From DATAPD01 sp036265385 (GTDB lineage: Bacteria; Acidobacteriota; Terriglobia; Terriglobales; Acidobacteriaceae): a stretch of DNA of 56,311 bases. The notes under the pieces were generated by a model. It ran no database searches and was not told where the DNA came from. It saw nothing but the letters and a program-made list of their open reading frames with translations. Numbering within the stretch: the first letter of the stretch is position 1; each line of letters opens with the position of its first letter. Below are positions 8,920 through 18,602 of the stretch, piece after piece. Made by a program: the position numbers and the translations under genes. The stretch lies in the NCBI GenBank assembly GCA_036265385.1, contig DATAPD010000057.1, positions 1 to 56,311 on the forward strand, read 5' to 3'.

Positions 8920-9657
8920 GTGAACGCGTCCGTCGAGATGTGGCGCGACATTCATTCCGAAGCTTCCGTTTCGGGCGAAGAGGTGCCTGAACTCAGCTCT
9001 GCTGTGCCAGCAATGAATGTCGCCAGTTCTTCGCAGGGATGGAATGCATCCACTTTTGCGGACAATCAGATTGCAGGACTTGTTCGAAGGGTGTTCCTGT
9101 CAGGATGGTCATCTCCAGCGAGACAGGTGGCTTTTACTGCGGTCGACGCCGATCACGATATTTCATCGATCTGTTTCAGAGTGGCCAGCCAGCTCGCCGC
9201 CCAGGTCAGCGGCAAGGTCTGCCTGGTTGACGCCGACATGCATTCGGGATGGCTGCAGGCTCGAATGCGAGAACTCTTAGAGGCAGCGCGCGGTTCGTTG
9301 AACTGCGAACTAGTGCGTGAGCAGGTCGTTGCAGGCCGACACAATCTGCGGTTTATGCCAGCAAGCGATCTTGGTCCCACACGTGATGCTTCATGGCTGC
9401 GGCATCGGCTGGCGGAATTACGACGTGAATATGAGTACTTGATTCTTCACGCGCCGGCCGCCGGCATTTCCAGTGAGACAGGGTTGATTTCGCATTTGAT
9501 GGATGGGGTCGTGCTGGTTCTTCATGCAGGACGGACACGCAGAGCGGTTGCTCTCCACGCGCAAGGACTTTTGCAGGCCGCGCAAGCACGAGTAATCGGC
9601 ACGGTACTCGACAGGAGAAGATTTCCAGTCCCGGCAATTTTGTATCGCCGCCTGTGA
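8920..9657 (+). CDS. BY-kinase/CpsD-like ATPase with degenerate P-loop
   Basis: A 245-residue protein aligning with the kinase half of Wzc/CapB tyrosine kinases. Where a Walker A GxxGxGK(S/T) should stand (about residues 72-83) it reads TAVDADHDISSI, with no Gly-Lys. The Walker A' motif VCLVDADM (100-107) is intact, and the Walker B strand reads YEYLILHAP with His for Asp. There is no Tyr cluster at the C terminus, only one near the end. It probably does not bind ATP in the normal way and may act as a scaffold for the Wzz partner. GTG start at 8920 behind gtgagga. Confidence 0.75.
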   Translation: MNASVEMWRDIHSEASVSGEEVPELSSAVPAMNVASSSQGWNASTFADNQIAGLVRRVFLSGWSSPARQVAFTAVDADHDISSICFRVASQLAAQVSGKVCLVDADMHSGWLQARMRELLEAARGSLNCELVREQVVAGRHNLRFMPASDLGPTRDASWLRHRLAELRREYEYLILHAPAAGISSETGLISHLMDGVVLVLHAGRTRRAVALHAQGLLQAAQARVIGTVLDRRRFPVPAILYRRL

Positions 9658-9696
9658 ATACGTTTCTCCGTGGATTGAATCTACGCAGGGTTGTTT

Positions 9697-11340
9697 ATGC
9701 ATTCGTTGTCGAACGATCGCAATGCCGTGAACTGGGCCTTAGGGGCGGCTGTTACCGGGCAAAAACGCGCGACTATGACGGGGACGTCTTATGCGCGTTT
9801 GATTCCAGGATCTGGATTTTCGGCGCCCACAGCGGATGTCCGTAAAAAACGCAAAGCGCAATCAGTTCGGATTGATCGGACGGTGTGGACGGCGGTGGCC
9901 CCGGAGAGGATCGTCGCTCCTAAAAGCGATCCTCTCCGTTTCCTATCCCCGTTGCTCCCGCAACCGAAGTCCTCCCATTTAGAAACGAACCTCGGTACAT
10001 CGGTACTCGCCGATATAGCCATCACCTTGCTGGCAGGCACCATGGTGCTTGGCGTAGGCAAATTCCTCGCGCCTTGGCTCGGCGCAATCTTCGCAGCGCA
10101 AGCTTGGAATTTTTTTGTGTGGATTTTGCTGCAGGGTGCGCTGGTGACGTTGATCGGGCACAGCGAAGGCCTTTATTGGTCTGATTGCGCACCAGAATCT
10201 GCGCAGGTGGCGATTCGATTAGCCAAGTCCTCCTTTTGGGCAACTGTGGTCACAAGCTTGGCTGCTCCATCGCAAGAGCGCCTTGCGATTGTCGCGTCAG
10301 CGAGCGTCGCATATTTCGCGATGCTCGGCACGCGTCGTTGCGGTGTCCTCCAATTCGGGAAACATACTGCTGCGGACGCTTGTGCTTGCAATGTCTTAAT
10401 CATTGGCACAGGAACAGCCGCCCAGGGGATCGCTTCGTACTTTCACAAGCACGCTGAGCTGCACCGCCGGGTGATCGGATTTTTGAGTGATCAGCCCGCA
10501 GGCGATCTGCCTGTGCTTGGCAGGATTGCGGATCTCCAGCGAATCGCCCGCTCCTGTTTTATCGACAAGGTCATCATCTCACTGGAGGATCCGCGAGCGG
10601 CACTTCTTGCCGTGCGGATGGCAAGCGCGTGTCATCTGGACGTTGACCTTCTCTCAGATATCACTCCTTACTCCGAAAACTGCTGTGTCAGTCAGGTGGA
10701 TCGCTGGCCACTGGTTCATGTGAATCAGGAGAATCCTCCAGAGCTTTCCCTGACTATCAAACGCACCCTCGACATCATTGGTGCAGCAGTCGGCCTGGCC
10801 GTTTCTGGTCCTCTCATTGCAATCCTGAGCCTGTGGATCAAGTTCGATTCACCCGGACCAGCTTTTTATTCGGCTTTGCGGGTGGGGCGTAAGGGCGTTC
10901 GGTTTCGTTGTTACAAACTGAGAACCATGGCGGTGGATGCTGATTCGGTAAAGGAGCAGCTGCGTGCGCAGAATCAGCGCGACGGACCATTTTTCAAAAT
11001 CGCGGACGACCCTCGCATTACACGCTGTGGAAGGTGGTTACGCAAATACAGTGTGGATGAGCTTCCACAACTCTGGAACGTGCTGCGGGGGGACATGAGC
11101 CTGGTGGGACCTCGTCCACATCCCCTGGATGATGTTGCCGGTTACGAAGTCGTCGATTTGTGCAGATTGGACGTGCGCCCGGGATTGACTGGGCTGTGGC
11201 AAACGAGTGCAAGATCAGATCCTTCGTTTCGCACCAACATGCGGCTCGACCGTGAATACATCGAGCGTTGGAGCCTTGCTCTTGATCTTCGCATCCTCTT
11301 CAAGACACTCCGCGTGGTTGCGGCAGGAGGAGGCTGCTGA
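9697..11340 (+). CDS. undecaprenyl-phosphate sugar phosphotransferase, WbaP/WcaJ type
   Basis: A 547-residue polyprenyl glycosylphosphotransferase that starts repeat-unit synthesis by moving a sugar-1-phosphate to undecaprenyl phosphate. Several N-terminal membrane helices are followed by a CoA-binding-like domain (VLIIGTGTAAQGIA, then VIGFLSDQPAG). The C-terminal catalytic domain has the reentrant helix after KRTLDIIGAAVGL and the motifs KFDSPGPAFY, KLRTM, SVDELPQLWNVLRGDMSLVG and RPGLTGLWQ. ATG at 9697 is chosen; a TTG two codons earlier and an ATG near 9775 are alternatives. Only 5 nt separate it from the next gene. Confidence 0.9.
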   Translation: MHSLSNDRNAVNWALGAAVTGQKRATMTGTSYARLIPGSGFSAPTADVRKKRKAQSVRIDRTVWTAVAPERIVAPKSDPLRFLSPLLPQPKSSHLETNLGTSVLADIAITLLAGTMVLGVGKFLAPWLGAIFAAQAWNFFVWILLQGALVTLIGHSEGLYWSDCAPESAQVAIRLAKSSFWATVVTSLAAPSQERLAIVASASVAYFAMLGTRRCGVLQFGKHTAADACACNVLIIGTGTAAQGIASYFHKHAELHRRVIGFLSDQPAGDLPVLGRIADLQRIARSCFIDKVIISLEDPRAALLAVRMASACHLDVDLLSDITPYSENCCVSQVDRWPLVHVNQENPPELSLTIKRTLDIIGAAVGLAVSGPLIAILSLWIKFDSPGPAFYSALRVGRKGVRFRCYKLRTMAVDADSVKEQLRAQNQRDGPFFKIADDPRITRCGRWLRKYSVDELPQLWNVLRGDMSLVGPRPHPLDDVAGYEVVDLCRLDVRPGLTGLWQTSARSDPSFRTNMRLDREYIERWSLALDLRILFKTLRVVAAGGGC

Positions 11341-11345
11341 CATCC

Positions 11346-12659
11346 GTGTCCGCGACTACATTACATCCGCGCGCATGGTCGTGGAACTTGCTATCTGACG
11401 TCCCACTCTGGGTCAGCGCACGGATCATCCATGTTCTCGTCGTAGCTCCTGAAGTTCTGTTTCTGATCACACTAGGCGCCATGCTCTTCAGGCCTCCGGA
11501 ACTGGCCTGCTGCGCGCTCGATCGCATTGCATTTTTCGTTTTGCTCGCTGCATTTCTACTACGGAGTACCGTTCTACGTGAGCCGATCCGTTTCACGTGG
11601 ACTGCTGCATGGCCCCTGGGTGTGCTGCTGGTATTGAGCCTTGTCAGCGTGATGACCCAGCCATTCGAGACGAAAACGTGGAGCGTGCTCGCGGCGAAAT
11701 ACATCGTTCCGTACGTTCTGTTCCACATCGCTCGTTACTCATTCCGCGATATGTCATCACAACGGCTGCTGGAAAGGTTCGGCCTCATCGCACTCGCCTA
11801 CCTGTGTTTCATTGCCATCGCATTCCTGGTCGGTGCGAAAGAGCTTATTTACCCGCGATTCATTCTCGATCCGAGCTTGAGCATCCACATTGGCCGCGCC
11901 CGAGGGCCGTTTTTGCAGGCGGTAGCCAATGGCGTGACTCTGAACGTGCTCGGCCTGCTCGCTTTGAACGCGTATCGGCAGGGCCGGCTGAATCCATTTC
12001 TGGGTTGCGGCTTCTTGATCGCATTACCAGCAGCCATTCTGGCGACCAAGACGCGCGCGGTCTGGCTGTCTTTCTTGATATCGGTGTTGGTGCTCGCTTG
12101 GTTTGATCCTGACCAGAGAATTCGACGTGTCTGCCGGCGATTGTTGCTTTTAGGAACTGTGGTCGTCGTCATCGCGGTCAGTTTTGTTGCGACGGGTTCT
12201 TCGTTTCAGGATCGGTTCGAAGACCGCAGTCCAGTCGAGATCCGTCTGGCAGTGTACAGAGCTGCCTGGGACATGTTTCTAGAGCGCCCAATCCTCGGGT
12301 GGGGCGTGTCGCGCATGCCCGCGGAACTCGAAACCCGCGTCAGCGATTTCCACCTGAATCAATTCGTCGTACACAACACTTATCTCGAAATCCTCGTCGA
12401 GCATGGATTGCTGGGTCTGGCCTTATATGGGTGGCTGGTCGCGCGATTGTTTGGACTTGGTCGAGCCCGCTCATCGCGGAACGAAAAGAGCATTTTCATG
12501 GGCGAGGGTTTTCGCCGATTGTGGCCGGTCTTGCTCGGAGTTTATTTCGTGAACGGCTTCTTTGTGGTGATGAATTACCAATTCGTGAATGGATTCCTCT
12601 ACACACTGGCGGGAATGCTGTCTTATTCGCGCGAAAAAGAGATGGTCGCATTTGCCTAG
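11346..12659 (+). CDS. O-antigen ligase / Wzy-type polymerase
   Basis: A 437-residue protein with about ten to twelve membrane helices and the Wzy_C-type loop. GWGVSRMPAEL and HNTYLEILVEHGLLGL (with the conserved His) are found at about 320-365. Family members polymerise lipid-linked repeat units or ligate polymer to an acceptor; the surrounding Wzx, Wzz and Wza homologues favour polymerase. It starts at GTG 11346, 5 nt after the sugar transferase, and its end overlaps the flippase start, so translation is probably coupled. Confidence 0.8.
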   Translation: MSATTLHPRAWSWNLLSDVPLWVSARIIHVLVVAPEVLFLITLGAMLFRPPELACCALDRIAFFVLLAAFLLRSTVLREPIRFTWTAAWPLGVLLVLSLVSVMTQPFETKTWSVLAAKYIVPYVLFHIARYSFRDMSSQRLLERFGLIALAYLCFIAIAFLVGAKELIYPRFILDPSLSIHIGRARGPFLQAVANGVTLNVLGLLALNAYRQGRLNPFLGCGFLIALPAAILATKTRAVWLSFLISVLVLAWFDPDQRIRRVCRRLLLLGTVVVVIAVSFVATGSSFQDRFEDRSPVEIRLAVYRAAWDMFLERPILGWGVSRMPAELETRVSDFHLNQFVVHNTYLEILVEHGLLGLALYGWLVARLFGLGRARSSRNEKSIFMGEGFRRLWPVLLGVYFVNGFFVVMNYQFVNGFLYTLAGMLSYSREKEMVAFA

Positions 12660-14109
12660 CGCCCTCCAAAATTCGACTACGCTCGAAGAGACACAAGTCT
12701 CGAACAAGGCCGCGTCTTTCTTGGCGGGACGCGGGGGCCTGTATCTCAGTGCGCGTTACGCCGTGGGTGTGCTGATTAGCGTCGCCAATATGTTTGTTTT
12801 GACCTGGCTCATCGGGCCCCACAACTATGGGCTGTTCGTTACTGCAATCACCATTACATCTGTGCTCGCCAGCCTGGTTCGCAGCGGAATGGACACGTAC
12901 CTAGTTCGTTGTGAACACACCCCAGTTCGAGAAGATTACGACGCGGCGTGGACTGCCATCGCAGCGTTCTCGGCGTGCGCCATGTTGATCGGAGCGGCAG
13001 TTCTACCTTTGCTCACGTGGTGGCTGAAGAGTGATGAATTTGTGGCTGCATACCTGGTGACGCTTCTAACAGTGCCACTTGCCGGCTTGGCTGGCCCTCC
13101 CACCGCAAAATTGGAACGGGCACTCGAGTTCCGTGCCGTAGCTACGATCGAATTAATCGGACAATCCCTCGCTTTGTTCAGCGGACTTTACCTGGCACTT
13201 CAAGGTTTCGGACTGTGGGCTCCCGTTGCAGGTCAAGTCATCTGGCAAGTTTTTGTTCTGATCGCAGGGTTGTGCATCGGTCACTTCAGACCTCGCTTCA
13301 GGATGGACCGTGCACGGCTGCGGCAGATGCTTGCGTTCGGTGTTGGCTACACCGCATCCCAACGTACTTGGCAATTGCGTGCGCTCGTGAATCCGCTCAT
13401 TGTGGGGCATTTCATAGGCGCGGAGGGAGTCGCTTTTGTCGGCTTAGCCATCCGGATTGCTGAAGGCCTCGGGTTTATTCGAACCGCTGCCGCGCGATTG
13501 GCCATCGCGAGCCTTGCCCGTGTTCAACATGATGCGGCGCTCATGAAGTCTGCCCTGCAAAAGGCCCTTCGAGGACAAGTCATTGTTCTCGGGACTCTCC
13601 TCGGAGGCTTTGCTGTGCTTGGTCCTTTTTTGTTTGGGCATGTCATCGGCCTTCGTTGGATTCCGGTCCTTCGTATCTATCCGCTGGTTGCGATCGCTGT
13701 ACTGGTGAACTCGATTTACAACTTGCAGGCAGCCGCATTGTTTGTGGTTGGGCGTCAGTGGATCGTTTTGAGCGCGTATTTGATTCACATCTTCCTATTC
13801 GCGATCTCCGCAGTGGTGCTCGTCCCGCATTGTGGCCTCGCTGGATATGGCGTTGCCGATCTGGTTGCGTGTTGCGCCTATCCGGTACTGCACCTCGGTA
13901 CCCAAAGCCTATTTGGAAATTGTTCGCGGGTCTTATGGGGTTGGGTGTTTTCCTTTGGGCTTCTTCTAGCCACCTTGTTTACAAGCGGCGTTTGGTGGAT
14001 TTTCACGTTCATTGCATCGGTCGCCATGGTTGGCTTTGTGCACTCAATCGAGAGACGCGGACCTGGATCCCGCGCCAAGGTTCTTCGTGAGGTTTTGCTT
14101 CGAGGGTAA
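12652..14109 (+). CDS. polysaccharide flippase, Wzx/PST family
   Basis: About 485 residues with twelve to fourteen membrane helices, of the MOP superfamily. GLYLSARYAVGVLISVANMF opens the first helix and FGVGYTASQRTWQLRAL starts the second half. It would flip undecaprenyl-linked repeat units across the inner membrane. A TTG at 12652, overlapping the previous stop by 8 nt, gives a normal family N terminus; longer forms would extend far into the previous gene. The neighbouring polymerase and glycosyltransferase support the role. Confidence 0.8.
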   Translation: MPSALQNSTTLEETQVSNKAASFLAGRGGLYLSARYAVGVLISVANMFVLTWLIGPHNYGLFVTAITITSVLASLVRSGMDTYLVRCEHTPVREDYDAAWTAIAAFSACAMLIGAAVLPLLTWWLKSDEFVAAYLVTLLTVPLAGLAGPPTAKLERALEFRAVATIELIGQSLALFSGLYLALQGFGLWAPVAGQVIWQVFVLIAGLCIGHFRPRFRMDRARLRQMLAFGVGYTASQRTWQLRALVNPLIVGHFIGAEGVAFVGLAIRIAEGLGFIRTAAARLAIASLARVQHDAALMKSALQKALRGQVIVLGTLLGGFAVLGPFLFGHVIGLRWIPVLRIYPLVAIAVLVNSIYNLQAAALFVVGRQWIVLSAYLIHIFLFAISAVVLVPHCGLAGYGVADLVACCAYPVLHLGTQSLFGNCSRVLWGWVFSFGLLLATLFTSGVWWIFTFIASVAMVGFVHSIERRGPGSRAKVLREVLLRG

Positions 14110-14110
14110 T

Positions 14111-15334
14111 GTGCCTGTCATTGCTTACATCGCGAACTGCTTTCCTTCGTCTGTGGAGCCTTATCTAAGCGACGAGATCCGCGAACTCCGAAGACGCGGT
14201 GCTCACGTGATTGCCTGCAGCGCAAAATTACCAGAGGCCAAAAGCTCACAAAATGTAGATATCTGCTTGAGGCATGTCCGTATTGGCGAGGCAATTTCCG
14301 CAATACGGCTGTTGTTGCGCAACATTCGTGAACTTGCAGATGTTTGGCAAAGGGTCCTATTTCGTGGGCCAGAGTCGCTATCTCGACGTCTGCGTTGTCT
14401 CGCCCACACGTTCCTGGGAGCGTATTTCGCGGTGCGTCTGCGTGGATACGACGTAGATCATATTCACGCGCACCACGGATATTTCTCTTCGTGGATCGCT
14501 CTGGTCGCCGCGCGTCTGCTCGGTGCTGGTTACAGTCTCACGCTCCACGGGTCAGATTTGCTGATACACGCGGCCTTCCTCGATACCAAACTCCAAAATT
14601 GCGACTTCTGCCTGACGATTTCTGACTTCAATCGCCAATATCTGCTGAAGAAGTATCCGACGATTGCTAGCGGCAAGGTGATCATGCAGCGCATGGGAGT
14701 CGATGCGGTCGCGAAGACGGTGGATACGCCAGCTCCGTTGCCATCCAGTTGCATGGTTCTGCTATCCGTCGGACGGTTGCATGAAGTGAAGAACCATGAG
14801 TTTCTGATCGAGGCATGCGCGAGACTGCGAGACCGCGGCGTCGACGTTTTCTGCCTGATCGCCGGCGAGGGCCAGTCGCGTTCTCAGCTAGAGAAACAAA
14901 TTATCAAACTCAACCTTGGGCAACGCGTCACGCTGCTGGGACATGTTCCGCGCCAACAACTCGACTTGATCTATGAACTGGCCGATGTCGTCGTGCTGAC
15001 CAGCCGGAGCGAGGGCATTCCGCTTGTGTTGATGGAAGCGATGATGCGGACAAAGCTTGTTCTCGCGCCAGACATAACTGGCATCCCGGAGTTGGTGGTT
15101 CACGGCGAAACAGGTTTCCTGTACACCCCGGGATCATTCGAAGACTTCATTCATACGGTGGAGCAGCTGCGGCAAGAGTTGCCCCATTTAGACGGCGTGC
15201 GCCGTGCTGCCCGCGCGCACGCGTTTCAGTATTTCAATCGGCAGGCGAACCTCGATCAATTCGCAAAAATGTTCCTGCAATCCATTCAGCATCGGCAACC
15301 TACTTATGCGCATTCTTTTTTGCAACAAATATAA
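14111..15334 (+). CDS. glycosyltransferase family 4 (GT-B fold)
   Basis: A 407-residue GT-B glycosyltransferase. The N-terminal half carries an acceptor-domain motif at DHIHAHHGYFSSW. The C-terminal half holds LLSVGRLHEVKNHEFLIEA and the donor-binding E-x7-E motif in SRSEGIPLVLMEAMM, followed by GIPELVVHGETGFL. It most likely adds one sugar of the repeat unit; the sugar cannot be told. GTG at 14111 lies one base after the flippase stop, with cgaggg as the ribosome binding site. Its end overlaps the next gene's start. Confidence 0.85.
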   Translation: MPVIAYIANCFPSSVEPYLSDEIRELRRRGAHVIACSAKLPEAKSSQNVDICLRHVRIGEAISAIRLLLRNIRELADVWQRVLFRGPESLSRRLRCLAHTFLGAYFAVRLRGYDVDHIHAHHGYFSSWIALVAARLLGAGYSLTLHGSDLLIHAAFLDTKLQNCDFCLTISDFNRQYLLKKYPTIASGKVIMQRMGVDAVAKTVDTPAPLPSSCMVLLSVGRLHEVKNHEFLIEACARLRDRGVDVFCLIAGEGQSRSQLEKQIIKLNLGQRVTLLGHVPRQQLDLIYELADVVVLTSRSEGIPLVLMEAMMRTKLVLAPDITGIPELVVHGETGFLYTPGSFEDFIHTVEQLRQELPHLDGVRRAARAHAFQYFNRQANLDQFAKMFLQSIQHRQPTYAHSFLQQI

Positions 15335-17651
15335 TTATCGCTTCAGCGGCACCGAGAACTATCTCTTCGATGTAATGGAATTGCTGCGCCATCGCGGTCA
15401 TGAGACCGCTCTGTTCTCGATGGCGGACCCACGGGGCGCGTCTACTCCATTCGATCGATACTTCCTTCCCCATATTGACTTCAAACAAAAGGGGCTGCCA
15501 CTTTCCCGGCGTGCGCATCTTGCGGCGCATACCGTTTACTCGAGAGAGGCGCGGCGGAGAATAAGAAGTCTGGTCGAGGACTTTCGTCCAGACATCGCCC
15601 ACGTGCGCAACATCTATCACCATCTGTCACCATCGATTTTGTGGGAGTTGCGCAGAAGAAAAGTTCCTGTTCTCTATCACATCAACGATTTCAAACTGCT
15701 TTGTCCAAGCTACAACGCTGTTCGCAAAGGAGAGGCATGCGAGCGATGTCGTGGCAGAAGCTTCTGGCATGCGGTCACATCGAACTGCTATGGCAACCTG
15801 TCAGCGTCAGTGTTGCTCGCGATGGAAGCTTACGCGCAGCGGATCTTGCGCACTTATCAGAAATGTGTCGATCTCTTCCTCGCACCGAGTGAGTTCGTTC
15901 GCGCGCAGTGGATTGCGGCAGGTTTCGATGCCACGCAGGTTAAAGTACTGCCGCACTTTCAGCATACTCCAGATGCTCGCGGGGAACCGCGCGATTCGAT
16001 TCTCTATTTCGGACGTCTGTCGCGCGAAAAAGGAGTCGAAGACCTTATCCATGCTGTGCGACAGCTGCCATACATCAATTTGTGCATCGCCGGCGATGGT
16101 CCAGAACTGCCGGCGCTACAAAAACTCGCCGCCAGCTTCAGCCTGAAGAATGTGTGGTTCCTAGGCCGCCTCGAGAAACATGCGCTGGCACGTGCCATTT
16201 CCGAATCGCGTTTCACGGTGTTTCCCTCGCACTCGCCCGAAACGTTTGGCAAGAGCATTCTGGAATCCTATGCATACGGACGGCCAGTGATTGCGTCGGA
16301 CCTGGGGTCGCGCCGTGAGCTGATCGAGGAAGGGAAAACTGGCTTGTTGTTCCCGGCTGGAAACGTAGAGGCTCTGCGCGATGCGATCGCGTTTCTGCAC
16401 GAAGAACGACAAATGTCGAGAACGATGGGGTGCGCGGCACAGGAACTCGTGTGCTCACGCTACTCGCCGGAGCGTCATCTGGATGCTCTGACGGCGACTT
16501 ACCGCAATCTGCTTCCTGGCCAGAAGCGTGAATCCCAAAAGCCGCGAGTCAAGGTGGCCTTTATCGGCGGGCGCGGAGTAATTTCGAAATACAGCGGCAT
16601 TGAAGCGTATTACGAAGAGGTCGGGAAAGAGTTGGCCGGACGTGGGAATGACGTCACTGTTTACTGCAGGCCTCACTTTACTCCTCCGTTGAAGCAACAC
16701 GCGGGGATGAAACTGGTTCGTATTCCCACGGTCCGCACCAAACACCTGGAGACTGCGATGCACACGCTTCTGAGTAGCCTGCATGTGCTCTTCACGCGCA
16801 CGCACGTCGTTCACTATCACGCGCTTGGACCTTCCTTATTCTCGTTTCTGCCTCGGCTAGCTGGTAAGAAAACGGTCGTCACCGTACAAGGGCTCGATTG
16901 GCAACGCAAAAAATGGAATGCATTGGCGTCGGCTGTTCTGCGAGCGGGTGAGCATGCTTCCGCCACGTTGCCGGATGCCACCATGGTCGTCTCAGAAACG
17001 TTGCGTCGTTACTACCAAGAACGGCATGGGCGAAGCACACTTTGCGTTCCCAACGGCACGCGTTTGCGGGAGCGCCGCCCGGCGGTGCATTTGTCGGATT
17101 GGGAATTGGAGAGTGAGCGTTACATACTTTTCCTGGGACGGTTTTCTCCGGAAAAGAACTGTCATCTGCTGATCGATGCATATGAGCGCATCGATACGGA
17201 CGTGAAACTGGTATTCGCGGGCGGTTCGAGCTACACCGATCGTTATATCCGCGAACTGCAACAGCATGCATCGGATCGGATCCGTTTTCTTCCTTGGATT
17301 GGGGGAGACGAGCTGGATGAGCTGTTAACGAATGCCATGCTCTTCGTGTTGCCATCGGACATGGAAGGTCTCTCACTGGCGCTGCTTGATGCCATGGGAG
17401 CGGGTGTCTGTGTCTTAACGAGTGATATTCCAGAGAATTGCGAACTGGTGGACGGGGCGGGATTCACGTTTCGCCGCGGCGATGTTGCGGACCTCGAAAA
17501 CGTGATGAGGCGCTTGATTCACGATCCGGTTATGCGGCAGGCCGCTTCGGAGGCTGCAAGAGAGCGGATACGAAAACATTATCTGTGGCCAGACTTGGCT
17601 CGTCGTATTGAGTCTGTGTATCTGCAGCTTACTGGCGAACAGGCAGCGTGA
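15306..17651 (+). CDS. tandem fusion of two GT4 glycosyltransferases
   Basis: A 781-residue protein made of two complete GT-B glycosyltransferases. Domain 1 (about 1-410) begins MRILFCNKYNYRFSGTENY, and has LYFGRLSREKGVEDLI and an intact E-x7-E in SPETFGKSILES. Domain 2 starts at about 414 (KVAFIGGRGVISKYSGIEAY), with FLGRFSPEKNCHLLIDAY and EGLSLALLDAMGAG, where the second Glu of the motif is Asp. Typical family members are 350-420 residues, so this is a true fusion. It may add two sugars in succession. ATG at 15306 overlaps the previous gene by 29 nt. Confidence 0.85.
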   Translation: MRILFCNKYNYRFSGTENYLFDVMELLRHRGHETALFSMADPRGASTPFDRYFLPHIDFKQKGLPLSRRAHLAAHTVYSREARRRIRSLVEDFRPDIAHVRNIYHHLSPSILWELRRRKVPVLYHINDFKLLCPSYNAVRKGEACERCRGRSFWHAVTSNCYGNLSASVLLAMEAYAQRILRTYQKCVDLFLAPSEFVRAQWIAAGFDATQVKVLPHFQHTPDARGEPRDSILYFGRLSREKGVEDLIHAVRQLPYINLCIAGDGPELPALQKLAASFSLKNVWFLGRLEKHALARAISESRFTVFPSHSPETFGKSILESYAYGRPVIASDLGSRRELIEEGKTGLLFPAGNVEALRDAIAFLHEERQMSRTMGCAAQELVCSRYSPERHLDALTATYRNLLPGQKRESQKPRVKVAFIGGRGVISKYSGIEAYYEEVGKELAGRGNDVTVYCRPHFTPPLKQHAGMKLVRIPTVRTKHLETAMHTLLSSLHVLFTRTHVVHYHALGPSLFSFLPRLAGKKTVVTVQGLDWQRKKWNALASAVLRAGEHASATLPDATMVVSETLRRYYQERHGRSTLCVPNGTRLRERRPAVHLSDWELESERYILFLGRFSPEKNCHLLIDAYERIDTDVKLVFAGGSSYTDRYIRELQQHASDRIRFLPWIGGDELDELLTNAMLFVLPSDMEGLSLALLDAMGAGVCVLTSDIPENCELVDGAGFTFRRGDVADLENVMRRLIHDPVMRQAASEAARERIRKHYLWPDLARRIESVYLQLTGEQAA

Positions 17652-17765
17652 GGAGCATAAGAATGAGCTAGTCCTCGCGGAACGATCACCCGCAAAATCC
17701 TGTTTTTTGGCTCTCCCGTGTGTCTTTGTGGTGAACTGCGCACCCGCACGGATAAAATCGCGACA

Positions 17766-18602
17766 ATGAAAATACTTGTCTTCGGCTCCACCGGATTGCT
17801 GGGCAATGCGCTCATGCGCGAGTGGACTGCCGACAGCGTTCTCGGGTTATCTTCCAAAGATGCGGATATCCGCGATGCGCAAGCGGTTGACCAAGTGATT
17901 GCCGAAGCACGTCCGGACTGGGTTATTCATGCGGCTGCATACACCGATGTCGACGGATGTGAAGCCAACCGAGAGCTGGCCATGTCTGTCAATCGTGATG
18001 GCGCTGCGCACATTGCTGAAGCGGCACGGCGCCACAATGCGCGGCTTCTGTTTCTTTCGACAGACTACGTGTTTGATGGGTCCAAGAATTCTCCGTACGA
18101 GGTAAGCGACTCGCGCGCTCCGATTAACGTTTATGGCGAATCGAAAGCCGAAGCCGAGCTAAAAGTTCTAGCGATCATTCCCGATTGCACAATCGTGCGA
18201 ACATCCTGGGTCTTTGGCAAAGGTGGGCGATGTTTTCCGGAGACTATTCTCCGACTGGCATCAGCGAGGCCCGAACTTTCTGTCGTTAACGATCAACGCG
18301 GATCGCCGACATATACGGTTGATTTAGCGCGCGCCATCATCGAGCTCTGCCGAAAAAATGTTTCGGGAATCGTTCACGTCACGAACGCTGGCGATTGCAC
18401 ATGGTTCGACTTCGCGACGGAGATTGTTCGCGCGGTTGGACTGCCGGCTGAGGTTACCCCAGTGACAACTGCGGAATTTCCACGGCCAGCAAAGCGTCCG
18501 GCTAATTCCGTGCTTTCACCTGTAAGTCGTGAGAAACTCGGGGTTTCCATGCCTGATTGGCAAGATGCGCTGGCCCGCTATCTTGAAGAACGGCAACGAT
18601 GA
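17766..18602 (+). CDS. rmlD: dTDP-4-dehydrorhamnose reductase
   Basis: A 278-residue extended SDR enzyme, the last step of dTDP-L-rhamnose synthesis. The N-terminal nucleotide motif GSTGLLGNALM is GxxGxxG-like. The active-site region STDYVFDGSKNSPY is followed by YGESK (the YxxxK pair), then RTSWVFG and NDQRGSPTYTVDLA, all typical of RmlD. RmlA, RmlB and RmlC are not in the window. Its place at the end of the cluster suggests rhamnose in the polymer. It is separated from the previous gene by about 110 bp, so it may have its own promoter. Confidence 0.9.
   Translation: MKILVFGSTGLLGNALMREWTADSVLGLSSKDADIRDAQAVDQVIAEARPDWVIHAAAYTDVDGCEANRELAMSVNRDGAAHIAEAARRHNARLLFLSTDYVFDGSKNSPYEVSDSRAPINVYGESKAEAELKVLAIIPDCTIVRTSWVFGKGGRCFPETILRLASARPELSVVNDQRGSPTYTVDLARAIIELCRKNVSGIVHVTNAGDCTWFDFATEIVRAVGLPAEVTPVTTAEFPRPAKRPANSVLSPVSREKLGVSMPDWQDALARYLEERQR

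Noticed and set aside
12589..12651. Longer start for the flippase gene
   Set aside because: It would overlap the polymerase gene by 70 nt and adds a non-membrane stretch not seen in the family.
17718..17765. Upstream extension of rmlD
   Set aside because: The extra 16 residues before ATG 17766 are Cys- and Arg-rich and unlike the family, which begins directly with MKILVFG.
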